A DNA stretch of 64,000 nt from positions 32,074,954 to 32,138,953 of the forward strand of contig NC_062232.1 in NCBI RefSeq assembly GCF_902686445.1. Direction: 5' to 3'. Positions 46,627-58,420 of this stretch are shown here, one piece after another (position 1 is the first letter of the stretch; each line of letters opens with the position of its first letter). The position numbers and the translations under genes are program-made. Source of the stretch: Sciurus carolinensis (Eukaryota; Chordata; Mammalia; Rodentia; Sciuridae). A model generated the notes under the pieces. The model did not search any database and was not told the DNA's origin. It saw nothing but the letters and a program-made list of their open reading frames with translations.

Positions 46627-47365
46627 AAATGGCAAACAATATGGAGTTTCCTCAAAGTGTTAAAAATAGAACTATCATATGATTATGCAATCCCACTATT
46701 GGGTATATACCCAAAGGAAATGAAATCAGTATGTCAAAGAGACATCTGCACTCCCATGTTTACTGAAGCAGTATTCACAATAGTCAAGAAATGGAAACAA
46801 CCCAAGTGTCCATCAACTGATGAATGGATAAAGAAAATGTGGTGCATATACACAGTGGAATACAATTCAGTCATAAAAAGAAGGAAATTCTACCATCTGT
46901 GACAATGAGGATGAACCTGGAAGACATTATGTTAATTGAAATAAGCCAGGCACAGAAAGACAAGTACCACATGATCTCACTTATGTCTGAAATCTAGGAA
47001 AGTTAATCTTATAGAAGCTGAGAGTAGGTTGATGGTTACTAGAGACTGAGGTAGTTAGGAGAAATGCAGGGTTGGGTAGATCATAGTCATAGGATACATA
47101 ATTACTTGAGGTAGAAGGAATAAAGTTCAAGAGACTTACTGTTCAGCAAGGTGACTCTAGTTAGTAACAACATGCTGTGTTCTTGAAAAATGTAAAAAGT
47201 GAATTCTGAGTGCTCTTACCACAAAAAATGATAGCTATATGAAGCAATGCATTCATTAATTAGCTAGATTTAACCATTCCACAGTGTATGTGTACTTTAA
47301 AACAACATGTTGTATATAATAAAAGCATACAATGCTATCTGTCAATTAAAAAAGAAATTAAAAAG
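46627..47365 (+). mobile_element. L1M ORF2 C-terminus and 3' UTR, plus strand
   Basis: Old L1 (L1MA/L1MB-like by its 3' UTR). The frame near 46657 reads IPLLGIYPKEMKSVCQRD, then WIKKMWCIYTVEYNS before a stop at 46900. 3' UTR marks are 'acatgatctcacttatgtct', 'ggttactagagactgaggta', 'aacaacatgttgtatataat' and 'tatctgtcaattaaaaaaga'. Non-functional. Confidence 0.9.
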
Positions 47366-47655
47366 AATGCCAGCTGTCTGTTCAGATAAACTTCAGCCCC
47401 TGTAGCAATCACACTTCTAAAGATAGCAAGAGTCAATTACATGCTACCAGTTATTTTCGGTGCTCAATCAATGCAAGTCTCCAAGTCGAGGGATACTTTC
47501 TACAAGTCTAGATGGTTATGAGCCAAAGGTTAGGCTTTAGTAAACTGTGAAGCAGTTATTGTTTTGGATGCCTTTTAATCACACATGTATACAGATTGTA
47601 GCACCCAGTTCCCTACTCCTAGGATATGAACACTGCAATACCTTGTTTCATTTCT
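47366..47655. other. anonymous sequence
   Basis: Nothing recognised. Confidence 0.4.
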
Positions 47656-47659
47656 GCTA

Positions 47660-47845
47660 AGGCAGAGCATTTCAAAAGTAAGTCAATTAGAATGATCTGA
47701 GGAGCTGTGAAAACTGGCAATACTTGGTCTTCACAGTGATTAATTTAAACTACAATCACTGAGGGCAAAGCCTAGGAGTCGGAATTTTTTCAATTCTTGT
47801 CAAGCATTTAAGAGGACCAAGTTTGAGGAGCAAGGTTGGACCTAT
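47660..47845 (+). mobile_element. MER5-like hAT DNA transposon relic
   Basis: Decayed MER5A/B-type sequence: 'aagtcaattagaatgatctg', 'atcactgagggcaaagccta', 'ggagtcggaattttttc', in the order of the family. Non-autonomous. Confidence 0.6.
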
Positions 47846-47870
47846 CCCAGGTATCTTCATATTTTTATAA

Positions 47871-48346
47871 TGCTATGGTTTGGATTTGGAATGCCCCCTG
47901 AAGTTTCATGTGTTGAAGTGTTGGTCCCTAAGGCAGTCATTTTCAGAGGTGGGCTTTTGGAAAGTGAATGAATCATGAGCACTCTGACATCATCATTACA
48001 TTAATTCATTGATTGCTGAATGGCCTATTGGGAGGTGGAGGAAATTGTAGGCAAGTGGAGTGTGGTCGGAGGGATAGGTCACTCAGGGTGTACTTGGGAA
48101 CAATATCTTGTCCCTGGTCCCTTCTTCTCTCTCTCTCTTTCTCCTTCTCTGATGCCATAAACTGAGCAGCTTATTTCTACCACACCCTTCTGCCATGATA
48201 TTCTGCCTCATCGCAGTTGCCAAGCAACAGAGTCAGTCCACCATAGACTGAAACCTCTGAAACCATGAGCCAAAATAAACCTTTCCTTCTTTTAAGTTGT
48301 TTATGTTTGCTATTTTTGTCACAGTAATGAAAAGCTGACTAATACT
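47871..48346 (+). mobile_element. MaLR-type solo LTR, plus strand
   Basis: Starts 'tgctatggtttggatttgga', then 'cccctgaagtttcatgtgtt', 'ttggtccctaaggcagtcat', a CT-rich run near 48125-48145, 'acacccttctgccatgatat', 'tagactgaaacctctgaaac', 'catgagccaaaataaacctt' (poly(A) signal), and ends 'aaaagctgactaatac'. Best preserved of the three related LTRs. Confidence 0.88.
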
Positions 48347-48490
48347 CATGACCTCTTTCAGGGGACAGCTCTCTCAAGTCCAAGGGAACAGATCTCTAAT
48401 GGTGGAATTGGGGAATCTGTCAGGATACTACTAAGAAACATAGAGCTTTGGTCTGCAGAAGTTAAAATTTTCAAGTCAAGAGTAAGGTGG

Positions 48491-48629
48491 AGGCTGGGGT
48501 TGTGGCTCAGTGGTAGAGAGCTTGCCTAGCCTGTGTGAGGCACTGGGTTCCATTCTCAGCACCACATACAAATACATGAATAAAGGAAAGGTCCACCAAC
48601 ATCTAAAAACAAATATTTTTTAAAAGAGG
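48491..48629 (+). mobile_element. ID SINE, plus strand, with target-site duplication
   Basis: tRNA-derived ID element: 'ggctggggttgtggctcagt' (A box), 'agcttgcctagcctgtgtga', 'ctgggttccattctcagcac' (B box region), then the squirrel-type 3' region 'aataaaggaaaggtccacca'. Flanked by gtaaggtgga at 48482-48491 and 48630-48639. Confidence 0.95.
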
Positions 48630-48674
48630 GTAAGGTGGAAAAAGAGATATACCAGATGTAATCAGATTTTAATG

Positions 48675-48850
48675 GCACAATGGTTCTCAGCACATGATCC
48701 TTTGGAGCAGAAGCTGCAGCAACTTCACCTGGGAAGTCATTAAAAATGCATATTCTTGGGCCTGTTGAATCAAACACTTGGGTGGGGCCCCCACTCTGTT
48801 TTCACAAATTGGTATTCTGACATCTGTTTGAGTTTCAGAACTACTGTTCT
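48675..48850 (-). mobile_element. MER5A-like hAT DNA transposon relic
   Basis: Antisense MER5A: 'tggttctcagcacatgatcc', 'gcaacttcacctgggaagtc', 'aaaatgcatattcttgggcc', 'ttgggtggggccccc'. The inverted ends are decayed (tggttctcag... / ...gaactactgttc). Confidence 0.75.
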
Positions 48851-50250
48851 TCAAACCTACAAGCCCCATTCATGGGATGCCCCTTCCCACATGACTGATC
48901 TCAATGTAGATCGATCTCGATTTACTCTGAGGATCCAGTGGTTCCCAATGCTTGCTACTCTGGGAGTGTTCTGAGTATGGCAGGTATATTGTTCTGATTA
49001 CTATGCTAGGTCATATGGCAGCAATGGGGTTATGTCTTCTCTGACACCACTCAGACAGGAAATAGGGCAAAGATATATGTACAGGGGATAGCTCTTCCTC
49101 TTCCTCCAAAGCTCTGAGGTCATTTCTGTGAACAGTCACCTATGTTTAGTCTTAAAGCAGAACTAGGGTAACACATTTTGATATGGGTTTTGACAAAAGC
49201 TCATCGCCTTCTGATGAGCTTCATGAACACTTCACTGTTGGCTTGGAAGCCAATGCTAAAAGCCATAGGCTAATGCCTCCCATGTATTGCCTAGTCTACT
49301 CCACCATGGCTGTCCTTTTCTTAAAGAATGGTACTTATTTCAACAGACACTTAAGTAACATCAAAGTAGGAATGTCCATCTTATGCAAAGTCACATACAA
49401 ATGATTTGGAATTACCTCCTTCACTACCTTCTTTATTAGTCCAGAAAATAAGGGTCCAATTGAATTATACAGGAATCTTACATTGGCTGTTGATTATTTT
49501 TAAACTCATTCTATTATTTAAAAGTAATAGAGATTGCACAGTTTTATATGATCTGATTTTTATTCAGATTTGAAAGTCATTCACATCAAATTAAAATTCC
49601 TTTGGGCCCTTTAAAATGCCTTGAATTAAAGTTTATGATTTAATAACTAAAGGGTACAGAGGGAATGCAAACTGACTTTTTGAATCTTCAGTGATATGGA
49701 AATTTCCAGAAGATTCACAGCCTCTCCAAATTAATGTTTCTTCTACTTAGGAGACAGGATGGTGATGGGGGGAGGATCCGAACTGTCAGCCAAGATACCT
49801 GGGATTCTGCCTAGGCTTTACTGAAGGTGGATAGTGCAAAGAAAAGAACTAGAGTATTTGTCCATTGCCCTTGTAGGACCTAGAAAACCAGAGGACAAAC
49901 ATAAAGGAGAAAAGAGAAAAAGAAAATGTGTGTAAAAGGCTGGTCGTGCCAAGCCAGCCACAGTGAACACAAACTGAGGGACTAACACAAATGATATCTA
50001 GTTCTAATGTAAAGATCTTTCCTTCCTTCCTTTCACTTCCTTCCTTTTCTCCTCCCTCCTTCCTCCCTTTATCCCCTTTTTCTCCTTCTTAACTCTCTCT
50101 CTCCTCTGTTCCCCATCCTTTTATAAACCATTTATACAACCGAATAAGAGTTCACTAAATCTTGGTTTCAGAGGTGTGAGAAGTACTAGCTCTCATGAGA
50201 CCAGGGTTGGAAAGACCTCTGCCCTGGCTTCTAGAACTTCTGACACATTG
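48851..50250. other. anonymous sequence with pyrimidine tract
   Basis: No gene recognised. It holds a CT-rich tract at 50021-50106, listed separately. Confidence 0.45.
50021..50106 (+). repeat. polypyrimidine (CCTT)n-rich tract
   Basis: About 85 nt of nearly pure C/T with repeated CTTC and CTTT units and few purines. Partly mirror-symmetric, so triplex-capable. Confidence 0.9.
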
Positions 50251-50252
50251 CT

Positions 50253-50415
50253 ACTCATAGTGTGGTCCATGAACCAACAGCAGAAGCATCACCTGGGAGT
50301 TTGTTAGAATTGCAGACTTTTGAGTGCCCCTACAGATTTAAGGAATCAGAATCTGCATTTTAATAAGATCCAAGGTGATTAATATTCACATTAAGGTTTG
50401 AAAAGTTCTGTTTTA
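50253..50415 (-). mobile_element. MER5A-like hAT DNA transposon relic
   Basis: Antisense MER5A: 'actcatagtgtggtccatga', 'agcatcacctgggagtttgt', 'tagaattgcagact', 'aatcagaatctgcattttaa' and 'aaggtttgaaaagttctg'. Confidence 0.78.
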
Positions 50416-51377
50416 GGGGCCCCCTCCTCTGTTCACACCACATTGCATCAAGCAAGATTAGGAAAGATCAATGAGATGTGCCCACTCAGAACTTGCCCAT
50501 CTCCTGAACACCTTCTGGGTTCCTGGATTCAACCCAAAGGTCCTGAGCCTGCTTCCAGGGCATACACCTGACTGACGGTACAGTTAGTACTCAGTCCTCT
50601 AGGCCTAAAAGGAACCAGGTGTGGCTGTTTGGAGGGCAGAAGCAGAGAGATCTATGGAAGCAGCTTGGTGAGGTGGCTGAAAGATCCACATACATGGGCC
50701 CAGGGGTTCCTCAGTGTGGGAGGGACCTGTGGGGGTTGGGGAGACAGAAATGGCAGGATGCCAGAATGCCAGCTCTCTTTGCTCTTCCAAATTCCAGTAT
50801 GGGACTCCAAGGAGCCCACAGACTCTAAATTCACACCTGGCCTTCTACGTTGTTATGACAGTTTGTTTGTCAAGATAGAAGGAAAGGGCCTTTTTTTATT
50901 TAAACATTTGTTAGCTTGATATATAACTTTTAAACATTCAGACATATGGTATGTGGGCCTCTGTTTGTACTCTTGGCTCAGTCCTGCAGATGTTCAGGGG
51001 GAGCCTGCTTGTGATGAGATGCAAAGACATCTGAGGTTTTCCAGCACAGCATGTACCCCTTTGTCTGCAGGAGACCTAAAGTTGGAGTGGCAGTGCTACC
51101 TAGCTCTCTCCCTAAAGCTGCGTTCCTTTGTGTTCTGGAAACTCTTCCTAAACATAGTGGTCATTTAGGTGATTTCCTTCAAGATTTCCTTAAAGCAGTT
51201 ATTTGTCCATCCTTTAAAAGAACTTTCCTCTGTCTTCTCTCAATTTTTTCATATTGCTCTTTTTGGGTCCAAGTTCATAATAGAGGTAACATTCTATCCT
51301 AAGCACTTTCCCAATGCAAGATACTGAGCCTAGATCCTCTAACTTAGCATCTGAAATCCTGGACCCTATTTGTGAAA
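50416..51377. other. anonymous sequence
   Basis: No recognised gene or repeat. A cluster of overlapping openings of 60-96 codons at 50605-50919 on both strands reflects locally high GC, and no domain is visible. Confidence 0.45.
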
Positions 51378-51470
51378 TTCTGATTTGCTAAAGGTGAGGT
51401 TGAGGGATCTGCTGTTTGAGCAAACACCCTGGTGATTCTGATGCTGATGGTTGGTGGATCACCCCTGGAG
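51378..51470 (+). mobile_element. MER5-like fragment, plus strand
   Basis: 'ttctgatttgctaaaggtga', 'gggatctgctgtttgag', 'ccctggtgattctgatgctg' follow the order of the MER5A 3' half. Confidence 0.6.
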
Positions 51471-53926
51471 AAATCTTAGTCTGAAGAGAAGGTAGCTTCA
51501 GCATCCCTGTGTGGCCAAATTTCCAGTGATAGCCCAGGTCATGACTGCCAATTAGTTGTCAGATAGTGGTGACTCACAAGTGGCTTGGAGGTCATGAGAT
51601 CCTCTGCATTCAACTTAACTAACATTTATTAGACATCCACTCTTTGTGGAATAATGTAATGGCTACTGAAACTGACTAAAGTATATGACGCCAGTCTAGT
51701 CACGAGGAAATTGGACTCCTTTTCTCTCTATTTACACTAAATAGGAATGCCATTAATATAACATAGGAATAGCTATTTTGTTTTGTGGGTAAATTGCCGT
51801 GTTATAGGCAAAGGACAAAATACAGATGAATGATGTAGTATCCACTAGTTAAGGACAATGTATTGAAAGAACCTATAGTTATAAAATAAAATATTCTAAT
51901 AATCCCAGTTGCAATGACATTAAATCTGTTAGTTGAAAACTATCAATTTAAAATGTAAAATTTAAAATTTAAAAATTAAGCCACTAAAAATGGAACTTGT
52001 GATTTCATGTGAAAGAATTTTTTAAAGACTCTCAAGGAGCTATTACTAAGTCTATATAGTCAGAAGTGATAATGAGTAAAGTATCTATTTAGGTTGTGTT
52101 ATCTGAGTAAAGGAGAAAAATCTTTTTTGTTTCTGTTTAGCCTGGAATTACTCAACTTGATTAGCTGTGTTATTCCCCAAATTCAGACTAATCTCTTGGC
52201 CTTAGCTTTCTTTGATATAGCTTGGGTGTGGAATTAGAGATATAAGCAGTATTCTTTTTGCTAAATTCCATGCATTACTTCTGAGGCTGACATCCCTGGA
52301 CAGAGCATGTAAAAACCCTTGGACACTGTTGTCAAGGTTTCTCTCATGTAGTTCACGGAGGCAGTTATGAGCCTGAGAGGAAGAATTTGTTAATTAAATG
52401 CCTTTTTGTCATAAGGATTATTGATACCACTTTAAATTATATTTGAGGAATAAATACAATATTTATTTTCTTTAAACACTCTGCACCCCTACACAAACAT
52501 CCTGACTTATATCTCAGGAAAAAAAAATTGTCTTTGTGATTTAATATCAAACTGGAGCGAATGATTAAAAACCCCTTCTAGGCTGAGTCTGGGAGGGAAG
52601 AATCATGCCCATGTGCACTAAGAGGGGGAGAATAAAATTTTCACTTACAGAAATCCCCTGAACTGTGAATGATCTTCTACCTTACTTTTCTCATCTCTAT
52701 TCAACATTCAGCAGAGACTGAAGCAGACTTAAATTATAATTCTGAGCCCCCAAAGCAGATTTCAGAAATGGGCATCTCATCATGCTTTGGGGATTGTGAA
52801 ATGAAGCCACACTGGACTCCCATGAAGAGGGTCCTTCTTTTGAACTCTCTTTGCAAGGCACTAATCAAATTGTCCAGGATTTCAAGTGTGAGGACTAAGA
52901 GTAGTTTCAAGCCTGGTATTTCTAAAAGGAAATAATGGTTGTGCCAGAGCTTTCTAGCTAAGACAACCCGTTCTCAGGCCACCTGGCTTGTTGTGTGAGT
53001 TCCTGGCACATCTGGAGACTGACTCAGGATGCGGTGGGGCTGGTCAGCACACCACACCACAAGCAGCTTTTCCCAGTCCATACCTGCCAAGAAGGCAGCC
53101 CGGAGTGTGCTTTAGGAAGTAGAGAAAAGATGAAAAGGCAGCAGGGTGAGCCTGCTGTCCCAGCTCACCTCTTTTTCCTGTCCCTGATGACTTGCATCTT
53201 TGCCCAGACAGCCACCATTTTGTTCTCCCAGTCACTTGCAGGATCAAAGTACCTGGCTTTGGGCAGAGGTAACTTCTTATAATGTCAGAAGTGAGGGGTG
53301 AAACAGAATGAACTTGATCTTCTCCCCACCTTCCTCTTGCCAGTTAAGAGCGTGTTCCTCATGCCCACAGTGCAGGCTGAAGGGCTGCAACCCAGCCCCA
53401 ACCTGCACTAAGAAAGCTGGAAAAAGAGACGCCCCCTGCCCCCACCTCTCTAGCACACTTAATCTGCATATGTGTATTTCCTGCCTTTCACCCCATTTTG
53501 CTGCCTCTTCACAGCAACTGAATCTACGTATGTATGCCACATGGCTTTGGTTTCTGTAAGTTGTAAGTGCTTCTGTGGGACTGGAGAAACAATCTAGCTG
53601 CTTCTTCTGTTTGATCAGATTGCGTGAAGTTCACTTTTGCTTCTCCCATCATCTTCTGCCTGTTTCTTATACAGGGGGTGACTGAATTCAGACAGCGGGG
53701 ATCCAGGCAGACTTCCTGGGCTGGGCTGCTGGTAACAAGGGGAATAAAAACGGTGCTGGTAGGAAATGCTGCCTGCCCAAGAAGGAACCCAATCATGTGG
53801 CGAGTAGGTGGGGGAAGGGTAGGAATTAGGGGAGGGGGAGGACCCAATCTAAAGTCAACACAAATTGAGTTTTTCCTCCCAAAACTTTATATGCTCTCTT
53901 GTGCGTTCCCAGACTGCTGTACCCCA
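51471..53926. other. anonymous sequence
   Basis: About 2.45 kb without a recognised gene. A perfect-stem hairpin sits at 53369-53409. Openings up to 107-124 codons around 53524-53998 occur on both strands in a GC-richer stretch, with no recognisable domain or splice-flanked exon pattern. Confidence 0.45.
53369..53409. repeat. short imperfect inverted repeat (hairpin)
   Basis: Outer stem agtgcagg (53369-53376) with cctgcact (53402-53409), inner stem gggctg (53382-53387) with cagccc (53393-53398), a 5-nt loop, and a small internal loop. No T-run follows, and it is shorter than a typical microRNA precursor. Confidence 0.7.
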
Positions 53927-53927
53927 C

Positions 53928-53956
<29 letters not shown>
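53927..53956 (+). repeat. (CA)n microsatellite
   Basis: About 14 CA units. Confidence 0.96.
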
Positions 53957-53959
<3 letters not shown>

Positions 53960-54320
53960 TTCCTAATGCAGAATTCTCTACACATTGGCTCTTATTGATG
54001 GCTATCTAGACCCTCCTTACATGCTTCCCATGATGGGACTCTTACTCTCTTTCATGGGTTACCCATGGAAGTCCACTACAGAAATATCCCAGATACCCCT
54101 TGTATGTAATAGGTTTAATACCTTGAACTCAGCCAAATTAGTCCTAAGGACCACTGGCTTGGACCAAAACAGCTTTGGCCTTTAAGATGAAATCAGGAAT
54201 TCTCTCGTGTTCAAGTACAGGTTCACCACTCCCTGACCTTGGATAATTGTTTATTCCCAGGAAGCCTAATGGCAGGACCTTTGCATATGTAATATAAACA
54301 AAACCACTGTGGGTTTTCAT
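53957..54320. other. anonymous sequence
   Basis: Nothing recognised. Confidence 0.4.
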
Positions 54321-54324
54321 TTTT

Positions 54325-54407
54325 GTTTCTTCTGTGGACAGTGGTTTGGACCCAGGATGTGGCACATGGTAGGCAAGTCTTTTATCACTGAGTTGTATTC
54401 CCAGCTC
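54325..54407 (-). mobile_element. old ID SINE, minus strand
   Basis: Degenerate antisense ID unit: 'tggtttggacccaggatgtg', 'gcacatggtaggcaagtctt', 'tatcactgagttgtattccc'. More diverged than the other ID copies. Confidence 0.75.
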
Positions 54408-54819
54408 TTCCCTTGTGTTTTTGAATTCTGTTATAGTCACCTTTGCTTCTTCTCTTTGGTGAATGTGGTCTTCTGCCACTTTGGGGGGTTCCAACTACCC
54501 TGTAGGTAGAAAGTCTTTAAGTAACTGAATAAAGAGATGACCTTTCAAGTGAAATGGAAGCAGATAGAAGTTGGAGCCAGATAAAAGACATTTTAGTTGA
54601 ATTTTTCCAGAGATACTTAGAGACTAGACTATCTGTTGGTCAAGTTTCACATTGAACTTTTCTTGGGCATTTGTTTTGCTTCCTTTGCCTATGAGCTCTC
54701 TCAGCTGTTTTTACTAACAGACATTTCTGTAGCAAAAAATTATCAGCTAGGACTCCTACCATGTGTTTAACAAATGAACTCCTACTGTCTTGAGGGAAAA
54801 TTAGAAAAAGTAGTGCTTT

Positions 54820-55230
54820 AATGGAATATTAGTCAGCCATAAATAAGAATGAAATTATGACATTTGTTGGTAAATGGATGGAGCTGCAGACTATCATGCT
54901 AAGTGAAATAAGCCAATCCCCAAAACCAAAGGCTGAATGTTCTTTCTGGTATGTAGATGTTGATGCACAATAAGGGTGGGAGAATAGAAGTTCATTAGAC
55001 TAGACAAAGGGAAATGGGGTTGGGGGATGGGAATGGGAAAGACAGTGGAATGAATCAGACAGAACTTTTCTATGCTTGTATATGAATACACGACCAGTGA
55101 AACTCCACATCATGTACAACCACAAGAATGGGATCCTAATTAGAATAAGTTACACTCCATGTGTGTATAATATGTCAAAATCTACTCTACTATCATGTGT
55201 ACCTAAAAAGCACAAATTAAAAAAAAAAGA
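54820..55230 (+). mobile_element. L1 3' end, plus strand
   Basis: Short L1 3' end: 'taatggaatattagtcagcc', 'gttggtaaatggatggagct', 'aaaccaaaggctgaatgttc', G-rich 3' UTR, 'catgtacaaccacaagaatg', 'ccatgtgtgtataatatgtc', A-rich tail to 55230. It is closely related to the 3' UTR at 26930-27290. Confidence 0.9.
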
Positions 55231-55984
55231 AAAAGAAAAGGTGCTACTTTGCATAACTGAGAATTTCACACTGAAGGGAGGCTAGCTTTAGGTATGGCTT
55301 GATTCACATGCTGTAGCGCTGTCACCAAGACCCAGTTCCCTCCATCTGAAAGCGCAGCTGCATTCTCCTCTATCCATTGACTTTATTCTCAGACTTTGCA
55401 AGGTAATAGGACACTGGCAGTAACTTTTCTCTATTTTCTCACTTCCAGATCTTGTTAATCGAATCACAGGGAAGCTTTGACAGGAGCTATGAGAAATTGA
55501 TTCCCGGTCTCCTTCACTCGTTTACATCCTGGTGTGAGAGGTGGAGCTCTACTTAGGCCATTTGAACTCAAGCTTGGAGGGATCTATGCCCAGATAGAAA
55601 TTTGGGCTGTTGCTGGAACAGAGGGTAACAGGTACTGGGAGGCAAATAGAATGTCCATAAAACAGACAGCTGTCTAGTTTCTTTTGGATGCTTCCCCTCC
55701 TTCAGAGGGGCTCACAGGTACATAAACATTGGAAACCACCAATACTGGCAGCTGCTGACTCAAACACAAGTGATAAAGGAGAGTTCCTGGAGTAGAACAC
55801 CAAGAAGAATTTTGAAGTCAGTGACAAAAGTAGGAGGGTGATGGAGGGAATATCAATCTGGGGAGAGACTGGGAGAAATGAGGAAAATCAGAGGACAAAG
55901 CATCAAAGTCATTTGGCTACAATATGCTCTAAAACTATATGATAATAATAATAGTAATAATAATACTGCTTTGCCATAATGTAT
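55231..55984. other. anonymous sequence
   Basis: No recognised gene or repeat except a short (AAT)n at about 55942-55967. Confidence 0.45.
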
Positions 55985-56205
55985 ATGAAGCATGAGTCTA
56001 GATGTTATCTTGGCTTTTTATATATGTATCAACATATTTAATTCTCACAATAATTTAAAAATGTCAAAATAATTATTACCACCATCATTCTCATTTTACA
56101 TATGTGAAATCAAGAACCAGAGAAGTTGAACAACTTTTCTAAGATCACAGAACTACTCAGTGATAGAACTGGAATTTAAACCCTGGTGGCTCTTAAGCCC
56201 TACAT
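55985..56205 (-). mobile_element. MIR SINE, minus strand
   Basis: Antisense MIR: 'tttaattctcacaataattt', 'ctcattttacatatgtgaaa', 'aagatcacagaactactcag', 'tggaatttaaaccctggtgg'. Confidence 0.85.
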
Positions 56206-56449
56206 TATAGTATTTCCAATGTATGAAATGAAGTCACAGAAATGACAGTATTTCCATGACCCTAGAGGAGGAAAAATGGCTGAGGGAGTGACTAAGGCAT
56301 TTTCTAGAGCTGGTCTCATCAAGGACCTAGAAGGACAGAGGAACAAGAGAATGAAATCTTCGTTCTTCATGGCAGAGGTGAAAGGGCATAATTACATCCC
56401 ACACTATATAGTGAAGTATAAAGGTTGCAGTAAAATAGCTGAAGTGTAG

Positions 56450-56670
56450 GGTATGGATTAACAATGAGAGGCCCTGGGTTTTTTGCCAGACTAATCACTA
56501 ACTTGCAGTGTGACTGTGTACAAGTCACTTAACCTCTCTGAGCCTCAGTTTCTTCTGCTAATAAGGATGACTGCTATCTTACCTTTCTTTTTGCATCATT
56601 ATGGAGATTAGACAGAATTATGTGAGATGAAACACTTTGTATAGAGAACTCCCAGTCATAATTGTGCTTG
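56450..56670 (+). mobile_element. MIR SINE, plus strand
   Basis: One of the clearest MIRs here: 'tgcagtgtgactgtgtacaa', 'gtcacttaacctctctgagc', 'ctcagtttcttctgctaata', 'gagattagacagaattatg'. Confidence 0.9.
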
Positions 56671-57400
56671 CTATAGGCACTTAAAAGCTTATTTGCTGTA
56701 ATTTACGATGTCACCATTGAGACACTTTTATTAAAGGAAAGTCTGTGTTTCTAAAGAGTATTACACAATTACATTTTCAATGTAGATAATTTAAAAAACA
56801 AAGATACAGAGAAGTAAACAAAGAAATTATGCAGAAAAGTGTAACTCAAAACTTCAGTTTTTTTCAGTTGGTTTGCAATGTCTGTTTATATCTTTTTTGT
56901 TAATAGTGTTTCAATCTAGTATTTTATCTTACATAGACTTAAAAAAAAGCACAATCCACTTTTGCAATCCACTTTTCCCCATTTAATGTCTTATGTATAT
57001 ACTTCTTTGTCCTTATTCTTTTACAACAGTGATTTCCAAATTTTCTGACCACGATGTACAGTAAAAAATTATTTACATTGCAACCCAGTAAACACACTCT
57101 CACACACACACACACACACACACATACATACACACATACACAATTCACCCAATACTTGCCCTTCCAATGTATGGAATACTTTGCTATTTTCTATTCTATT
57201 TTATAATAAAATAATTTATAACAGAATACACCATTTCATGATTTGCTAATAAGTGATGAGAGCTACATACAGATCATAATTTGTGTTTTGAAAATCATTA
57301 ATAAATTTTATTGGTTAGATGGTAGTCCACTGTAGAGATTTAACATAATTATTTAACAAATCTCCAGTTGTTGAACTTTTATATTTTTTGTTATATTTTT
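56671..57400. other. anonymous AT-rich sequence
   Basis: No gene recognised. It contains the CA tract listed next. Confidence 0.45.
57101..57142 (+). repeat. (CA)n microsatellite with TA interruptions
   Basis: CA units with a few CATA variants at the 3' side. Confidence 0.95.
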
Positions 57401-57404
57401 TCTT

Positions 57405-57895
57405 TGTATTGAATGCCTGTTACATGCTAGGCACTGTTCGAGATGTTAGGAACCTAGAGGTGAACTAAACAGATTTGCTCCCTAGTGTTAATGCAATTGC
57501 ATTCTATGGCACACATGTGGCAGTACACACACCTAGAGACCAGGAAATTCAAGGATACTGTGATAGGAATTGTTGGGGTGAGGCTACTTTAGCTGCTGAT
57601 CAAGAAAGGCTTCTTTAGGGGCTCGCACTTAAGCTGGTACTTTAGTAATAAGAAGATACTGGTGAATCACTTCCTGAGAAAAATCTAGGGAAAGAGAATC
57701 CAGGCCGGGAGAGCATCCAGCAGCCAGGTCCTATGGTCATCTAGACTCTAGCATGTTTGAGAATCAGAAGATGGCCAGTGTGACCCGAGAACAATGGGCA
57801 AAGTGGGAGAGAGGCCATACGATGGTTTTAAGAGATGAGATCTGGCCATCATCCAGTGAATAAGATAGAATAGATAGTAAAATGGTCACACAATC
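57405..57895 (-). mobile_element. L2 3' end, minus strand
   Basis: Antisense L2 3' region: 'ttgaatgcctgttacatgct', 'aggcactgttcgagatgtta', 'tgaactaaacagatttgctc', 'aagaaaggcttctttagggg', 'gtgggagagaggccata'. Decayed, non-coding. Confidence 0.78.
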
Positions 57896-57902
57896 AGGGT
57901 AA

Positions 57903-58420
57903 TGTGCCTAATTAAGGTCCCCCCCCCAAATGTACAGACCACTCCATGAAAACGATCTGTAGAAACATTCCAAACTTTCCAGTGAAACTTTTGTCCTTTT
58001 GAGGTGGGGGCATGAAAGTGGGGGTGGACCTGAATGGAGGTTATAGGAAAGTTCAAACTCAAGAGCTAAAAGGGCATGGACTAGAAGGTCATGGGCTGAG
58101 CCAATACACTTGGTACTTTTCCAATACCTATTTAGCATGGATTTTGACCAATAACCTTGGAATTTTTCCAGTCCTTGTTTAACATGGATTTTGATCAATG
58201 CCCCATCCAGAAGCCATATAAGTCCCTAGACTAGTACCTTTAAGTGGTAAACTGCAGTCAGTTTCCCTCACAGGTATTGAGGGCTCTACTTCTTTTTCTC
58301 ACTTAAAATAAAGCCTACTCCTATCACCCTTTCCTTCAGTTGTTTTCTGTGGATGTCATTCTTTGAATTTGCCAGACAAGAACGCAGAAAGAAATTGGCA
58401 GTAAGCTACAAGGGTTGACC
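57903..58420 (+). mobile_element. probable class-I endogenous retrovirus LTR, plus strand
   Basis: LTR-like architecture by inspection: a TATA-like 'catataag' at about 58215 with an AATAAA at 58307-58312 about 90 nt downstream, then a T-rich stretch and an ending with 'tttgccagacaagaac'. The U3 part contains a 47-bp-offset direct repeat (58117-58153 and 58164-58200), as retroviral enhancers often do. It follows directly on an L2. No gag, pol or env remnants lie next to it, so it is a solo LTR if correct. Family unnamed, and the right boundary is uncertain. Confidence 0.55.

Noticed and set aside
44548..48346. The two plus-strand MaLR LTRs as the ends of one provirus
   Set aside because: The sequence between them is L2 and L1M, older element types continuous with flanking copies, not a MaLR interior. 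They are separate solo LTRs.
53524..53998. Overlapping 107- and 124-codon frames on opposite strands as a gene
   Set aside because: No domain and no exon-like boundaries. The plus frame runs into a CA microsatellite, giving a Thr/His repeat.
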